From NCBI GenBank assembly GCA_014529385.2, contig CM043967.1, positions 12,363,001-12,427,000 on the forward strand: a stretch of 64,000 nt of DNA, written 5' to 3'. Numbering within the stretch: the stretch's first letter is position 1; each line of letters begins with the position of its first letter. Below are positions 42,669 to 53,662 of the stretch, in pieces. The stretch is from Adiantum capillus-veneris (lineage: Eukaryota > Streptophyta > Polypodiopsida > Polypodiales > Pteridaceae). A program made the translations under genes and the position numbers. The notes under the pieces were generated by a model. It saw only the letters and a program-made list of their open reading frames with translations. It searched no databases and was not told where the DNA came from.

Positions 42669-44905
42669 AAGAGTTTTCGTTCGAAAACAAAAGTGGAAAA
42701 CTTCTTCTTAAAAACACTAATGTTTTCCCAAGTGGCGCCTTCTTCAAGTCGATCTTTCCACTTGTTTAAGGCTTGTTGGCGTACATGATGACGCGTATGT
42801 AAATCATGATAGTCGAGAATGCGTTCAGGTTCATGCGGTAAAGCAGGAGGTTCAACGAAATCAACCAAAATCTGCTGGTCAATGACATTGTCGTCCCCAT
42901 GTAACCACTTACGTAAACGGCTTACATGAAACACCAGATGAATACGAGAATGTGTAGGTAGCAATAATTTGTAGGCACGATCACCTACTAGCTTGAGTAT
43001 TTTGAAAGGCCCACAATATCGTGGAGATAATTTAGGTGTTGGCCCAGTTTTTAGACTTTCTAAATGTTCTGGCACACGTAAAAATACTTCCTCCCCTTCC
43101 TCAAAGGTAACTTGCCAACGTTTGTCTTCAACGTACTTCTTATACTGATCCTGCGCTTGTCGGACATTTTGACGAACAAGTTGCAGCATATCCATGTGGT
43201 CTTGGAGAAAATCCTTAACATGTTGGAGCTTTTTAGTTGCCAACCCCACCGTAACAAGCGACCTATGTTGAAAACCATACATGAGCATAAAAGGACTAAA
43301 TCCAGTGGTGACATGCTTAGCACTATTGTAGGCAAACTCGAGAATAGGTAAATATTCTTCCCAGTCTGACTGTTTCTTGCTAATGTATGCTCGTAGCATA
43401 TCCTTCAGCACAAGATTACACTTTGTAATCTGCCTATCTCCTTGCATAACTGACAGTACTGAGGTGTGTTTTCCTTCACGTTTTACAAACAGTCGTCCTA
43501 GATGACTGGTAAATGGAAATCACAATATCGTGTAACATTGTTGAGGAATCAACAATGTCTGAAATAACCATCGTGGTTAACTTGAAAAATCCACAAATAC
43601 CCAAACCGAGCCATGACCTCTATTGGGGATTAGTAGACCCAAAGTAATCTCATAGAGATACTGCACATAGAGTGCAAAATGCTTCATAAGCAACAACTTG
43701 AGGAATATGCATGTCGTTCCAAATCAGCTTTTGCTAAACACTAGGGCCCATAACACCTAGTGTGCATGCATTTAGCAAAAACAGATCCGAACCTGTATAT
43801 CAATGGTGATTCTTGTCAATACTTATGGCAAATGTGATGTGCCTAGCACACATTAAAAAGGAATGTAAATAGTTTTGAAAAGAAACTAAATACTTTCAAT
43901 TGCAATCTTTTGCAAGCCTTGCTAAAACGTGTGAACCACAATAGAAGGTGAAACATTGATCACTTCTAGGTACAGACAATGAAACTTTTTCATTAACAAC
44001 TTAGAGCCTTGCTATATGTATAAACAACCATCTGTATTGTTGTTTAGTAGTACTTGTACCTGAACAAGTCATTCTAAGTATCCGACAATTATTGGCCACC
44101 GAAATTGCTCCTGATATGTTGTGCTGAAAACAGTTTAGAAAACAGATTTAACCAGCACCTAGAGACTTTGTCGTGACACATATTTGAAATAATGGACGCC
44201 ACTGTCAGTCCAGAGACTCATATTCTTCACATGTGGAAAATGTCGCATGTAAGGATGTTTAAAAAAAAGAACATCCTGTGTGTGGAGGTAACTTTAAACA
44301 CTCTGCGCGACAGGAGTGAGAGGGACCCTCATTCATTGCTCCACACTGGCTAAACCGAACTCCTTGAGTCCCTAGAGCATGTGATATCCCATGTGACAAC
44401 ATGTGCCAAATCGAATCCTACAAGTGGATTCAGAACAACATAATGTACATTGGACACTACGGCCCAAAATACTTGTTTCGACATGCCCTTGGCATGGCCC
44501 TTGGGATTGAAATGAAAGTTCAGTTACCCGTATTCAAATACTCAGGAGTACGTCTCCCACCTGTGAAAAAATCAAGCAACATTGCATTGGGAACCTTGGG
44601 TGTTGCCTTCGCAATCCAAACCCGTTGGGAGAAATCTACAAAGGAAAACCACTTGGTAAGACCTTTTTAGAAATGGCTCAACTAGCAGGTAACAGTAACC
44701 AACATAGTTAACCGTATACAGAATGGTGAGAATCAACTTGAAAAGTTGAATTTTTCCGCTACCGCGTGATAAATTGCGGAATTCTTTCCTTGAAAGTATA
44801 ACGGGAATAGATCAATGCCTATGGGGTGATTTAATAAGCACCCGCGGGGGCGCACCCCAAAACTGTGATGCCATAGACACTCGTAGTGCTATAGAGAGAG
44901 CAAGA

Positions 44906-45013
44906 AATCCACACAACTGAGATGCCTAGCTCGTATCAACAGCCGTGCTGTCGCAATTGAATCCACACAACTAAGATGCCTAGCTCGTATCAACAACCGT
45001 GCTGTTGCAATTG
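44906..45013. repeat. Two-copy tandem repeat, 54-bp unit
   Basis: AATCCACACAACTGAGATGCC ... GCTGTCGCAATTG is repeated with four differences. Confidence 0.95.
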
Positions 45014-45441
45014 TTTGTTGCATCTAGACTCCATGGTAGAGATCAGCTGACGTGAGTTTATGGTTATCAAAAACTCAACTCGAGCGTCGCACTGAAAACA
45101 TGTAGTGCAAACATGACACCCTAAACATCTGTAATGACAAGACTCTATTAACGTCGATATGTACTTCACTGGGTAGATCTGTTCGATCTTAAGAACAATC
45201 ACCCAAGGAATGCCAATAGTTGGGTCGTACGCGAGATCTGACAATGACTCTTAGCCAACGTGTGTGGCTCATAGCCCTTATGGCAATTAGTTCAATCAAC
45301 GAAACGATGAAGACTAATGTAGAGGGTGTCTTGCCTAATTTCTAGCTGAGAGTTAGAGCACCTTGGCTCAGGCTGACTCCCAAACAAAACATGTATCAAA
45401 AGAGTCTTAAAAAGTTTTCATTATTCTTCAAGAGAAATAAG

Positions 45442-45447
<6 letters not shown>

Positions 45448-45528
<81 letters not shown>
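45448..45528 (+). repeat. (GA)n microsatellite, about 40 units
   Basis: Uninterrupted GA over about 80 bp. Confidence 0.97.
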
Positions 45529-45531
<3 letters not shown>

Positions 45532-46551
45532 TTGGGCTAAGGAACTTTCCTTAAGTTACTACCTTGTATATGCTGTGCCCATGCTCGTGTGCATCTTATG
45601 CATAGCGTGCAGCTTATCCTATAAGCATGCAACAATCTGGCTGTATAATGCTCTCATCGAGAGAGGCAACAGAAAACACAAGTCACATCTTGCTCCACCT
45701 ACTATGTAGAGGATCGTGATTGTACGAAAATGACTTAAATATGGCACTTTGCCGGTGAATAAAATTCTTAGATTTAGGTTCCTTTTAGTGTTGTTGTGCG
45801 TTGACAGCAACCAAAAAATCATGTTAAACAATCCAAAACTTATCTTGTCTGTGACAAAGTGTCTGGTGTTATAGCGGAAGCATATTGCATGAGGCGATAG
45901 AATTGAATCTACCTAGCTAGCATGACGTGCATGCAAAATTTTAAGCCCTTGGCAAAAGTGACGGCCTCGAACGTGAGAGCCAAAACCATAAGTGCCTTGC
46001 ACAATGTACTGGTAGGGATTCTGTGAGTGATATTCCCTATTTTACCAGTTCCCCAAACTTGTGTGCCACTGCCCTTGATGCCAAGTCATTGGGCAGTACC
46101 TTGGCACAAGGGAGAAGCCTTGCTTCATGTAAGATTGTCAAAGCACTTTGCTTTGCACAAAAGCAGTAGTTTCCAATGTAAATGTATAAACATGGAAAAA
46201 TAACAATATTGGACATGGTCTAACCTGGTCATCCTGCTGTAACCAATCTTCTAGAGATGTCGAAGGAAAAGCTTGCTCAAATACAGATTATAACCATCTT
46301 TGTTGCGCGATAGAAAGTTGGCGTATGTATCATATACACACCCTCAAATATCCTGCAGGCATATGGAGAAATTCCCCAAGGGCGTGTGCTCATAGCATAC
46401 CCCAAGCGGGAAAATTCCCAATGCAAGATTCCTAAATCGAAGCCTTGCTTCACATAAATATGTTTGTGCTGAGAGCCAACGGATGTGGCTGCAGATATCA
46501 TGAAAAAAAGAATCAACCGTGTCGAGTAGTTTCAATTGAAATTAACCAGTA

Positions 46552-47070
46552 TTGTGTGGTAAGCGTCCTCTGTCAGCTTGTAGAAACAATGACAAGGAGT
46601 TGGCCATGCCGAGCAACTTGCTGCCTTCAACAAGTCCTGTAATAGGCCATGCCTGTCTCCTTGAGATGCTAAAAAAATGGCCCTTCGCCTTGCCTTTGAA
46701 GCAAAATGTAACCTTTGAAGAGCGTGCTCTAGCAAGGTACTCAAGAGAAGCCATGCTGCGGGTCAAGACTGTGTGTACTCAAGTCGTGTTTGATTCAGGT
46801 TTGCAAGTAATCACTGGCCCTTGCCATCAATGTATGGAACAAAATTCTAGTGCTTATGATAATTGTCACAAGCCGTGCTTGTGCTTGGAGTGCTTAAAAT
46901 GCACTCACCTATGTTGCATGATAGAAATATTGCCTGATTGCATGAATGGCAAACAACTGGCCTACAAGTCAAGCTTGAGCAACTTGCTTGACAGATCCTT
47001 GAAATTGCAGTTAATGATCGGCCCTGCCAAATACCCTGCTGAATACCTGTGCTGCCTTTGCCAGGCATGA
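46552..47070 (+). CDS. Cys-rich open frame inside E3, unknown
   Basis: A 172-codon + strand frame opposite to the element's direction. The C-terminal half holds many Cys: GPCHQCMEQNSSAYDNC, PCLCLECLKCTHLCC and YLCCLCQA. The paired Cys-x2-Cys spacing is reminiscent of a zinc-binding region, but I could not place it in a family; I considered the 4-Cys CDCA7-type finger and found too little agreement. The first half (LPLKQNVTFEERALARYS) is not recognisable. It may be a captured exon or chance. There is no intron or promoter signal to support expression. Confidence 0.25.
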   Translation: MCGKRPLSACRNNDKELAMPSNLLPSTSPVIGHACLLEMLKKWPFALPLKQNVTFEERALARYSREAMLRVKTVCTQVVFDSGLQVITGPCHQCMEQNSSAYDNCHKPCLCLECLKCTHLCCMIEILPDCMNGKQLAYKSSLSNLLDRSLKLQLMIGPAKYPAEYLCCLCQA

Positions 47071-48012
47071 GAAGAAGTCGTGCTTTGAAACGAGGTCCTT
47101 TCGCACTCGATCCTGGCGTGATGGTGAGTGGTGGTTGTGTAACATGTGTTCAAAAACCAAAATACCATGCTTTTGGGAATGCTCACAAGCTTTGGTAGCA
47201 CGGAAAAATACATACTGGAGAAAGTGCTTCTGTCGCTCGGTATTATCGTCGGACAAATCGAAGGAAGAAGAAAATTGAGAAAACCTCGATGTCAGATGTT
47301 TCCCTTTGCTCGCATGCCTTGCATGTATTCAAAAAGAACTTTGCAATACTTTGCCTCCATGGTTCTTGAATCGGCTTCTCTCCAGAAGGCTGTGTCCGTG
47401 GTTTCCTGATCGATGATGACTATCCTGGACTGCACTTTCATGCATGAAAACATAAAAAAGATTTGATAACAGGAATAAATAGCTCAAGAGAATTCTGCAA
47501 CTCATGGCCGTTGAGCAGGCATTGCTTGGGTTGCATGCTGCTCATCTGCCCTGGCGGGAGTCCCACTGTGGGAACAAAGCCTTCAAGGTAATAAAGCCCA
47601 AACCATTTGGCGCTTAGTGTGAAAAAAAGAAAAGGCTGCCCAAGCCTGGCGTGTGAAAAAAATAACGGGCTTGTCGATGGAGGCTCTGCGTCGGCGAGCA
47701 AAAGAGAACGACACACTCCGCATGAGGTGTTGAACACAGCGTGCTCCAAAGACGTGATGTTCGTGCCTGGCCAACGCGAGTACAACAAGCCTAACACCAC
47801 AACTTGTCATGCATGTCGTCCTGCAACCGATTCCACGGACCCCCGTCTGCCTCTCGTACATAGCAGGGGATGTTTCCTGCGGCATAAGCCAATCGGCCAC
47901 AACCAAGCCATTGCTCCCATATCCGTGTACTCGAAACCCTCTCCATGGCTTGTTTCTTGACGAGTTTAAGGGAGAAAACCCAGCCGAGCAGCCCATGCCT
48001 CTTCCATGCTTC

Positions 48013-48092
<80 letters not shown>
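48013..48092 (+). repeat. (GA)n microsatellite, about 40 units
   Basis: Uninterrupted GA in the leader of E3, 110 bp from the primer binding site. The motif AGAGAGAAAGCTCATGCA follows twice at 48098-48145. Confidence 0.97.
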
Positions 48093-48094
<2 letters not shown>

Positions 48095-48200
48095 CCAAGA
48101 GAGAAAGCTCATGCAGCCGAAGATGCCAAGAGAGAAAGCTCATGCAAGTTCATCCTCCCCCCTCCTCCATAGCTCCCTGCTTCTCCCTCCTCTCCGCCTT

Positions 48201-48212
48201 GCTCTGATACCA
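48201..48212 (-). promoter_or_regulatory. E3 primer binding site for initiator tRNA-Met
   Basis: On the minus strand TGGTATCAGAGC, the classical site complementary to the 3' end of plant initiator tRNA-Met, one base away from the LTR edge. Confidence 0.93.
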
Positions 48213-48213
48213 A

Positions 48214-48366
48214 TGTTAGACAAGGGGAACTAGAACCTAGGAGTGCACCTCCCAACCACCCAATATATAGCATGGCTTCTAGCCCTTTTCTCTAGTTGGA
48301 CTTCCTTTCCACATTGCCTAGCCCGGCCTTGCCCTTGTCTAGTCCGGCCTTGCCGTTGTCCTGACA
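48214..48366 (-). repeat. E3 5' LTR, 153 bp
   Basis: Plus-strand ends TGTTAGAC and CCTGACA. It has TATATAG near 48263 as a possible TATA signal on this strand. LTRs this short are unusual for gypsy and more typical of small or non-autonomous elements. Confidence 0.92.
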
Positions 48367-48905
48367 CCATGCAAGTTGTTTCTCTCTACATGTTGCTTAC
48401 GTACAGAATTATGCCAGCTTTTGCCAAGCTATACTCGATGCATAGGGTATTTTAAGTTCTATATTTAGACTTTAGTAGCACAAGTAGTAGAATGCATTTA
48501 TTTAAATATAAAGTAAGTATTGGTTTCCACTATGTGTCTGAGCTTAATATCGTGCCGTTTTCTATTTTTAAAAAGTCCAGTGAAGTTAAGGGGAAAGGGA
48601 GAAATTTCGCCCCAAAATAGTGCTTTACCTCCTAATTTACCAAAATTTCCTTTTGGTAAATTCAAGAAAAGGAACTTTGAATGTTTGTAAAAATGATACG
48701 AGGTTGCTAACCACAGAGGCCTTGCTAATTTATCTGATAAGCGGAGTTGAACTCTAGTCTTGTAGTTTATAGCGAGACCTTATATCCTCTGAAAAAAACT
48801 TTCTTTGTTATAAAAGGAAGTGTGTGTGTGTGTTTTTTTTTTTTTTTAAATTAGGTTTTTATCTTAGTTTCAATTTGAGTAAATCTCCTAAGAGAGGTAG
48901 TATCC

Positions 48906-48975
48906 TGTTAGGAAATATAGATGAATGAGTAGTTTACTTAATGGGGAGAGAGACAAATTATCACACACAAGAGAT

Positions 48976-49051
<76 letters not shown>

Positions 49052-49629
49052 ACACGATATACGTGGTTCACTCAATGTGGGCTACATCCACGGGAAATAA
49101 TCCACTCAATGGCTTTAATACTTCAAACAAGAAGTAGGTTACAATGGGATTATACCCCTAATAGAGCTCCCACATTGCTTCACTCTCACCACCTCACACC
49201 CACCTTGTTGCATCAACTTCACACTCCAAAATGTGTGTAGAAATGGCCTCCTTTTATAGGCCAAAAGGGTTGCCCTCTCTCATGAGAGGCAGCCGTGTGT
49301 AGCCACCCAAGTCCAAATGGACCCTCTAATCCACCCATGTGTGGCCACCCTTGTGAAGACAAGTCCACCTTTGAAATCTCCACCAGCCATTAAATAGGAC
49401 CACTAGCCACCGACCATTGACTATCGGCCACCGACTAGCCTGTCAAACAATCGACCGTTTTCCAACCACTTTTTGTCCGCTATCCAGCCATAATATTCCG
49501 GCAAAAAGGAATATTTTGGCGAGTGTTTTTTTTTCACGCACAATGGCTTCTCCTCATAATGGGGGCCTTACAAATGTGCGTTTTAAATACAAAAAATTAC
49601 AAGGGGTAAATCAGGCTCCATACTTAACA
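48906..49629 (-). repeat. E4 3' LTR, 724 bp, with expanded (GA)n
   Basis: TGTTAGGAAATATAGATG to CCATACTTAACA. It contains a (GA)n tract of about 74 bp (48977-49050). The rest matches the 5' LTR well (TGTGGGCTACATCCACGGGAAA, CACCTTGTTGCATCAACTTC, AAGGAATATTTTGG). Confidence 0.95.
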
Positions 49630-49738
49630 ATCTATCACTTGGAGACTGATCTCCAAACCAAACGTGTGACTGCTTTCCATCCTGGCTTCTTATCCTTGAA
49701 TTCCAATTAAAGATGAGCAAAAGCTCAACTTCTCTTGC

Positions 49739-50225
49739 TTACCACCTTCTCTTGCTTACCACCTTTGTAAACATGTTTGCATGATTTTCACTTGTATGCA
49801 CCTTTCCTAGCTTTAGATGTCCCTTTTCCAAAAGAGTGCATATGAAGTGATATCTCAATGTGCTTTGTCCTTGAATGAAAGGCTGAGTTCTTTGAAATAT
49901 GGATAGTGCTTTGGCTATCATTGTACAAGACATGATTGTTTTGTTTGAATCCAAACTTATCTGTGAAGCCACAAAATTTCTTTGCTTCCTCTGTCATTGC
50001 TACATACTCTGCTTCCGTGGTAAAAAGTGAGACCACTTTTTACAGCTTTGAAGCCCAGCTTACTACTGTGCCTCCAACCGTGAAGACACAATAAGTAGTG
50101 CTCCTTCGAGTATCTTTGTTACCTGCCATATTTGCATTAGCATACCCTTGAAAAAAAAAATCAGTTCCTCCAAAATACAAAACATTTGTCGTTGTTCCTT
50201 CCAGATACCTAAGTATCCACTTCAC
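49739..50225 (-). pseudogene. E4 RNase H
   Basis: In minus order: MKWILRYLEGTTTNVLYFGG, FFFQGYANANMAGNKDTRRS (the usual D-x-D-W-A-G has lost both Asp to Asn/Ala changes), VVSWASKL, then a new frame with TEAEYVAMTEEAKKF and LYNDSQSTIHISKN, and ICTLLEKGHLKLGKVHTSEN as the end of pol. RNase H degrades the RNA strand after copying. Three frames and missing catalytic residues make it dead. Confidence 0.92.
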
Positions 50226-51050
50226 AACTTTCCAGTTTTTCTTTACCTGGGTTGTCCATAAACCTACTTACAACTCCCACTGCATGTGCAATGTTTGGCC
50301 TTGTCCATACCATAGTATACATAAGAGAACCTATCGCTGCAACATATGGAATTTTAGATATGTATGCTATCTCCTCTTGTGTCTTTGGAAACATATCTTT
50401 GGTTAGTTTAAAGTGACCAGCTAAAGGTGTAGAAATTGTTTTTGCATTTTGCATTGCAAACCCTTCTAGTATCTTCTTGATTCAATCCTCTTGAGATGGC
50501 TTTGTTGTCTTCTTCATCCGGTCCCTTGATATCTTCATACCAAGTATCCTCTTTGCAACACCTAAATCTTTCATTGAACAAAGGTCTTTGATGTCCTGCA
50601 TGTTAGCACTTGCAATCAATATGTCATCAACATACAACAATAGGATGATGAACTTCCCATCTCCTAAATTCATTGTGTAGATGCAGTGATCTGAGTTGTA
50701 TCTTGTGAATCATGATCCAACATCCATCGATTGAACTTCAAGTACAATTGTCTTGATGCTTGCTTTAAACCATACAAGCTTTTCTTTAATCTGCAAACCA
50801 TTTTCTCCTTACCCCTTTGGTTGAAGCATGTAAATTTTCTCAAGTCATCGTGAGAGAATTCCGTATTTACATCCATTTGCTCAAGATTTAAATCATGAGT
50901 AGCCACAATGCGTAAGACAAGCCTAATTGAGTTTATTTTTACAACAAGAGAAAATATTTCATTGAAGTCAATACCTTTCTTTTGAGAAAACCCTTCTACC
51001 ACAAGCCTAGACCTGTACCTTTTCTTCCATATACTTTTTGGACTTTGCAT
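50209..51050 (-). pseudogene. E4 reverse transcriptase
   Basis: 51050-50670 starts with RYRSRLVVEGFSQKKGIDFN and has SIRLVLRIVATHDLNLEQMD, the copia motif A region, and RLKKSLYGLKQASRQLY. 50673-50482 has ILLLYVDDILIASANM, an intact YVDD, and LGVAKRILGMKISRD. 50454-50209 covers STPLAGHFKLTKDMF and AIGSLMYTMVWTRPNIAHAV. The domain order and wording are unambiguous copia; two frame changes and a lost stop-free link make it inactive. Confidence 0.93.
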
Positions 51051-51169
51051 CTAGCTTTGATCTTAGGCTTCTATCTATGTGTATGAAAGCCTCACACCCA
51101 AACACTTTTTAGACTTCATGCACATAGATAGAAGCCTAAGATCAAAGCTAGATGCAAAGTCCAAAAAGT
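51033..51169. repeat. Perfect 49-bp inverted repeat with 39-nt loop
   Basis: ACTTTTTGGACTTTGCATCT onward (51033-51081) is mirrored exactly as CACATAGATAGAAGCCTAAG onward (51121-51169). The loop includes TATGAAAGC and CACCCAAACACTTTTTAG. It sits where integrase wording (CDAFMHIDRS) passes directly to the RT start, with the usual linker missing. Confidence 0.96.
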
Positions 51170-52270
51170 GTATGAAAGCTTCTATCTATATGCATGAAAG
51201 CATCACACCCAAACACTTTGAGGAATAAATAATTCACCGGTTTATCTATCCATGCCTCCTCTGGAACTCCCTCATCCAATGTCGTTGAGGGTGACAGGTT
51301 GATCAAATACACACACGTACTTATTGCTTCTGCCCAAAGCTCAAGCGATAAGCTGCATGTAGCCGTATGATTTGTGCTCACTCCATGATTGTTCTGTTCA
51401 TCCTTTCCAAAATCCCATTTTGTTGAGGTATCTTTGGGGTTGTCTTTTTCCTCCGAATGCCATTGCTATCACAAAAGCTTTCAAAAGCTTGGCTGCAATA
51501 TTCACCTCATTGTCGAATATGAGACATTTAATCTTGCATTAGGAAGAGAATGGGGTCTAGGAGGGTCTCTTTATTTGGCAGTTTAAGGAAGTCAAATCTT
51601 TAGTATTAAGAAATTAATCAAAGGACAACTTTTGAATTCAAACAGGCAAAACGGTTAGTTTATTTGAATTCAAAGTTTCCCCCCAAAATAGAATTTAAAA
51701 CCTAGCAGGTAAAACCATATTATGTAGCATATCTATGGAAAGAGCTCAATGTGTAGATTGCACATCTATGATCTCCACTAAAACCGGAGATCATACGTGG
51801 GAGTTATGGAAGAGCGAAAATTGCAAAATTATCCTCCTCCTTTTTTGGGAAAAAAAGTGTATCCTTTGGCCACTCTTACGCATCTCTTACACACCCACCA
51901 CTCTTGCACACATGGCGTACACCTATTTGTCAAAATGTTAATCACCTCCATAAACTCATGGAAAATAAAGAGGCCCTCCTACACCCCATCCTCGTCCTAA
52001 TGCTACATGTTTCATTCTCCACAAAGGCTTTCCACCTTTGAAATATGGAAAACACATCGGATTTATTATGCATTACATAATACTAGTCGCATTATCTATG
52101 AATGTTACGTAGTACAATGAGCCACCAAGTGATGGTGTACTTGCAGGACCTCAAACATCAGAATGAACCAACTCAAGTTTTTTATTTTTTCTTTCATTTC
52201 TTGATTTTTGAAATTTTACCCTCTTTTGTTTACCATAAACACAATCTTCACAGAAATCTAACTCCACTTA
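51148..52270 (-). pseudogene. E4 integrase, split by a MITE
   Basis: From 52270 down: ELDFCEDCVYGKQKRVKF (zinc finger CxxC), KNKKLELVHSDV (first Asp), GPASTPSLGGSLYYVTFID (second part of the core), KSDVFSIFQRWKAFVENETC up to about 52004. After the insert, CLIFDNEVNIAAK (weakened S-D-N-G-G-E), NKMGFWKG/NGILERMNRTIM-like wording with Glu at about 51410, then ELWAEAISTCVYLINLSPST and FGCDAFMHIDRS. Removing the insert leaves the frame uninterrupted at this point. The C-terminal domain is deleted at the palindrome. Confidence 0.88.
51536..52003. mobile_element. 468-bp MITE with about 40-bp terminal inverted repeats
   Basis: The left end GCATTAGGAAGAGAATGGGG and the reverse complement of the right end (GCATTAGGACGAGGATGGGG) agree for about 40 bp with five mismatches, continuing to CTCTTTATTT on both sides. 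The inside is AT-rich with no transposase. The DNA interrupts the E4 integrase reading. The target duplication is unclear: at most a degenerate 3-bp TAA-type. Long inverted ends with a short duplication leave several superfamilies open. Confidence 0.88.
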
Positions 52271-52450
52271 TTTCAAACCTGGTAGAAGATTATTTTTTTG
52301 AAGGATTTGAATTCCTTTGGCACTCATATGCCCAAGCCGGTAGTGCCACACCGCACTATCGACTTCTATAGTTGTCACACAAGCTGAAAATTGTGAACTA
52401 ACAGTATACAAGTAAAATGTACCAACCTTTTCTCCTTTGGCAACCACCAA
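52268..52450 (-). pseudogene. E4 gag-pre-integrase domain
   Basis: FYLYTVSSQ and AVWHYRLGHMSAKGIQIL give the typical W-H-x-R-L-G-H box, which carries the first His pair of the integrase zinc finger. It is separated from the protease frame by one shift. Confidence 0.9.
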
Positions 52451-52527
52451 AGATCCCTTTGAGATCTTCCACCGTTTGTTTCCGAATGCAATGTTGTGAC
52501 CTTAATCATCCAATTGTCTTATAGAGA

Positions 52528-52740
52528 TCAAATTCTTGCTAAGAGTAGGAACATGCCTAGCTTCCATTCATTTTCGTTAGCAGTTTTGACACAAACTGTA
52601 CCTTTTCCAACAATTTCACAAGCTTCATCATCTCCCAAGTATACATACCCAAAATTACCTTTAGTGTAATCTTGGAAATGTTGCTTGTGTGGTGTTGCAT
52701 GGAATGAAGCCCCGGAATCTACTATCCAAGAATTAGACAC
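52528..52740 (-). pseudogene. E4 aspartic protease
   Basis: SNSWIVDSGASFHATPHKQ has an intact Asp-Ser-Gly-Ala active site, followed by GYVYLGDDEACEIVGKGTV. This is the standard copia protease. It ends in a changed frame after about 70 residues. Confidence 0.92.
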
Positions 52741-52776
52741 ATTGTCTAACTAATGAGAGAATTAGAGCATCTTGCT

Positions 52777-53598
52777 CTACTTTACATGCCACATTGGCAT
52801 CCGATGTTGGCTTGTTGTCTTGGGACTTCGACTCCTTCTTCTTCTTGGACCATCAATCCTTCTTGACGTGGCCCTTCTTACCACAGTTCCAACATTCAAG
52901 AACGGACTTTGTGTGTGACTCCGCCTTGAGCGATCACGATCCTTTTGGTTTTTGAACCTCTCCTTAGGCCTTCCTCTTGTTTCCACTGACAGTGCAGCAC
53001 TTGATGATTCTCATGTGCTTCTTCTTTGCATTTCCTTGCTTAGGAGAACACTCACAACATCATCAAACTTATGAGTATTTGTGCCAGAGATAGAGTTACT
53101 TACAACCATCACAAGACTGTCCCAACTATCTGGTAGAGACGATAGTATAAGGAGAGCTTGCACTTCGTGATCGAATTTTTTTTTCACTGATCGAAGTTGA
53201 CTTATGTTGGTGTTAAAGTTATTTAGGTGTTCTGCAACTGAACCATTCTCTATCATTTTTAGATTGAACAAGCGCTTCATGAGAAATACCTTATTGGATG
53301 TCGATGGTTTCTCGTAGAGGCCGTCAAGTGACTTCATCAAGTCCTCCATGGTCTTCATCTCAAAAACATTGAAGGCAACCATTGACGCCAAGCTTAACCG
53401 GATTGTTCCCAGTGCCTTTCGGTCAAGGACAATCCATGCTTCATCTGCCATTGTTGAGGGCTTCTTTGCAAGACCGCCTAGTGGCAAATAAAGGTCCTTC
53501 TGGTAGAGATAGTCTTCAATCTGCATCTTCCAATGTTGGTAGTTCTTGCCATTGAACTTGTCAATCTTGAGCTTCCCTTCCTCCGCCATTACTCCCAC
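52777..53598 (-). pseudogene. E4 gag
   Basis: The 195-codon frame from ATG 53598 reads KIDKFNGKNYQHWKMQIEDY, ALGTIRLSLASMVAFNV, LYEKPSTSNKVFLMKRLFNL and LPDSWDSLVMVV, the copia gag (UBN2-like) pattern. After a shift near 53011, the knuckle region can be read at about 52890-52850 as CWNCGKKGHVKKD, with a stop codon where the last Cys is expected. The long intact frame shows gag decays slowest here. Confidence 0.93.
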
Positions 53599-53648
53599 TC
53601 AATTCAAGGAATCCTTTCCTTGAGATACTTTAGCCACGAGCTAACCTT

Positions 53649-53660
53649 GCTTTGATACCA
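53649..53660 (-). promoter_or_regulatory. E4 primer binding site (initiator tRNA-Met)
   Basis: On the minus strand TGGTATCAAAGC, one base off the usual TGGTATCAGAGC, located two bases inside the LTR. Confidence 0.9.
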
Positions 53661-53662
53661 GT

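Larger units (their letters stand above)
42548..43447 (-). pseudogene. E3 integrase C-terminal half with chromodomain-like tail
   Basis: The 299-codon minus-strand frame starts inside the integrase core: QGDRQITKCNLVLKDMLRAY is the region of the third catalytic residue, but the expected Glu is Thr (DRQIT for D-x-Q-T-E). SDWEEYLPILEFAYNSAKH and FSPFMLMYG follow, then the C-terminal domain (SPRYCGPFKILKLVGDRAYKL, FHVSRLRKWL) and a tail with ERILDYHDLHTRHHVRQQAL and DRLEEGATWEN, the shape of a chromodomain-like tail. The frame runs into the LTR. The first two catalytic Asp residues, RT and gag are missing upstream. Confidence 0.85.
43450..48200. other. E3 internal DNA of unknown origin (about 4.7 kb)
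   Basis: Between the integrase remnant and the primer binding site I find no gag, protease or RT on either strand. There are a 54-bp tandem pair (44906-45013), two long (GA)n tracts (45448-45528, 48013-48092) and a + strand open frame at 46552-47070. Base composition is more even than in the AT-rich DNA outside. It could be captured host DNA, or gag-pol decayed beyond recognition. Confidence 0.65.
37916..48366 (-). mobile_element. Gypsy-type LTR element E3, interrupted by E2
   Basis: The 5' LTR (minus sense) is at 48214-48366 with a tRNA-iMet primer binding site next to it. The 3' LTR starts at 37916 and is split by E2; its two parts (37916-38005 and 42589-42651) add up to 153 bp, the same as the 5' LTR. 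A polypurine tract (42652-42668) and an integrase C-terminus (42548-43447) lie inside. Flanking CCCTG (37911-37915) and CCATG (48367-48371) could be a target duplication with one change. Excluding E2 the element is about 5.9 kb. It has no RT or gag that I can see, so it would need helpers to move. Confidence 0.85.

Noticed and set aside
44401-44670. 89-codon frame inside E3 as a gene
   Set aside because: No recognisable motif or supporting neighbour; length is within chance for this composition.
46780-47400. Resemblance to a CDCA7-type 4-Cys zinc finger
   Set aside because: Only isolated CxxC pairs fit; the order and spacing do not, and the frames change.
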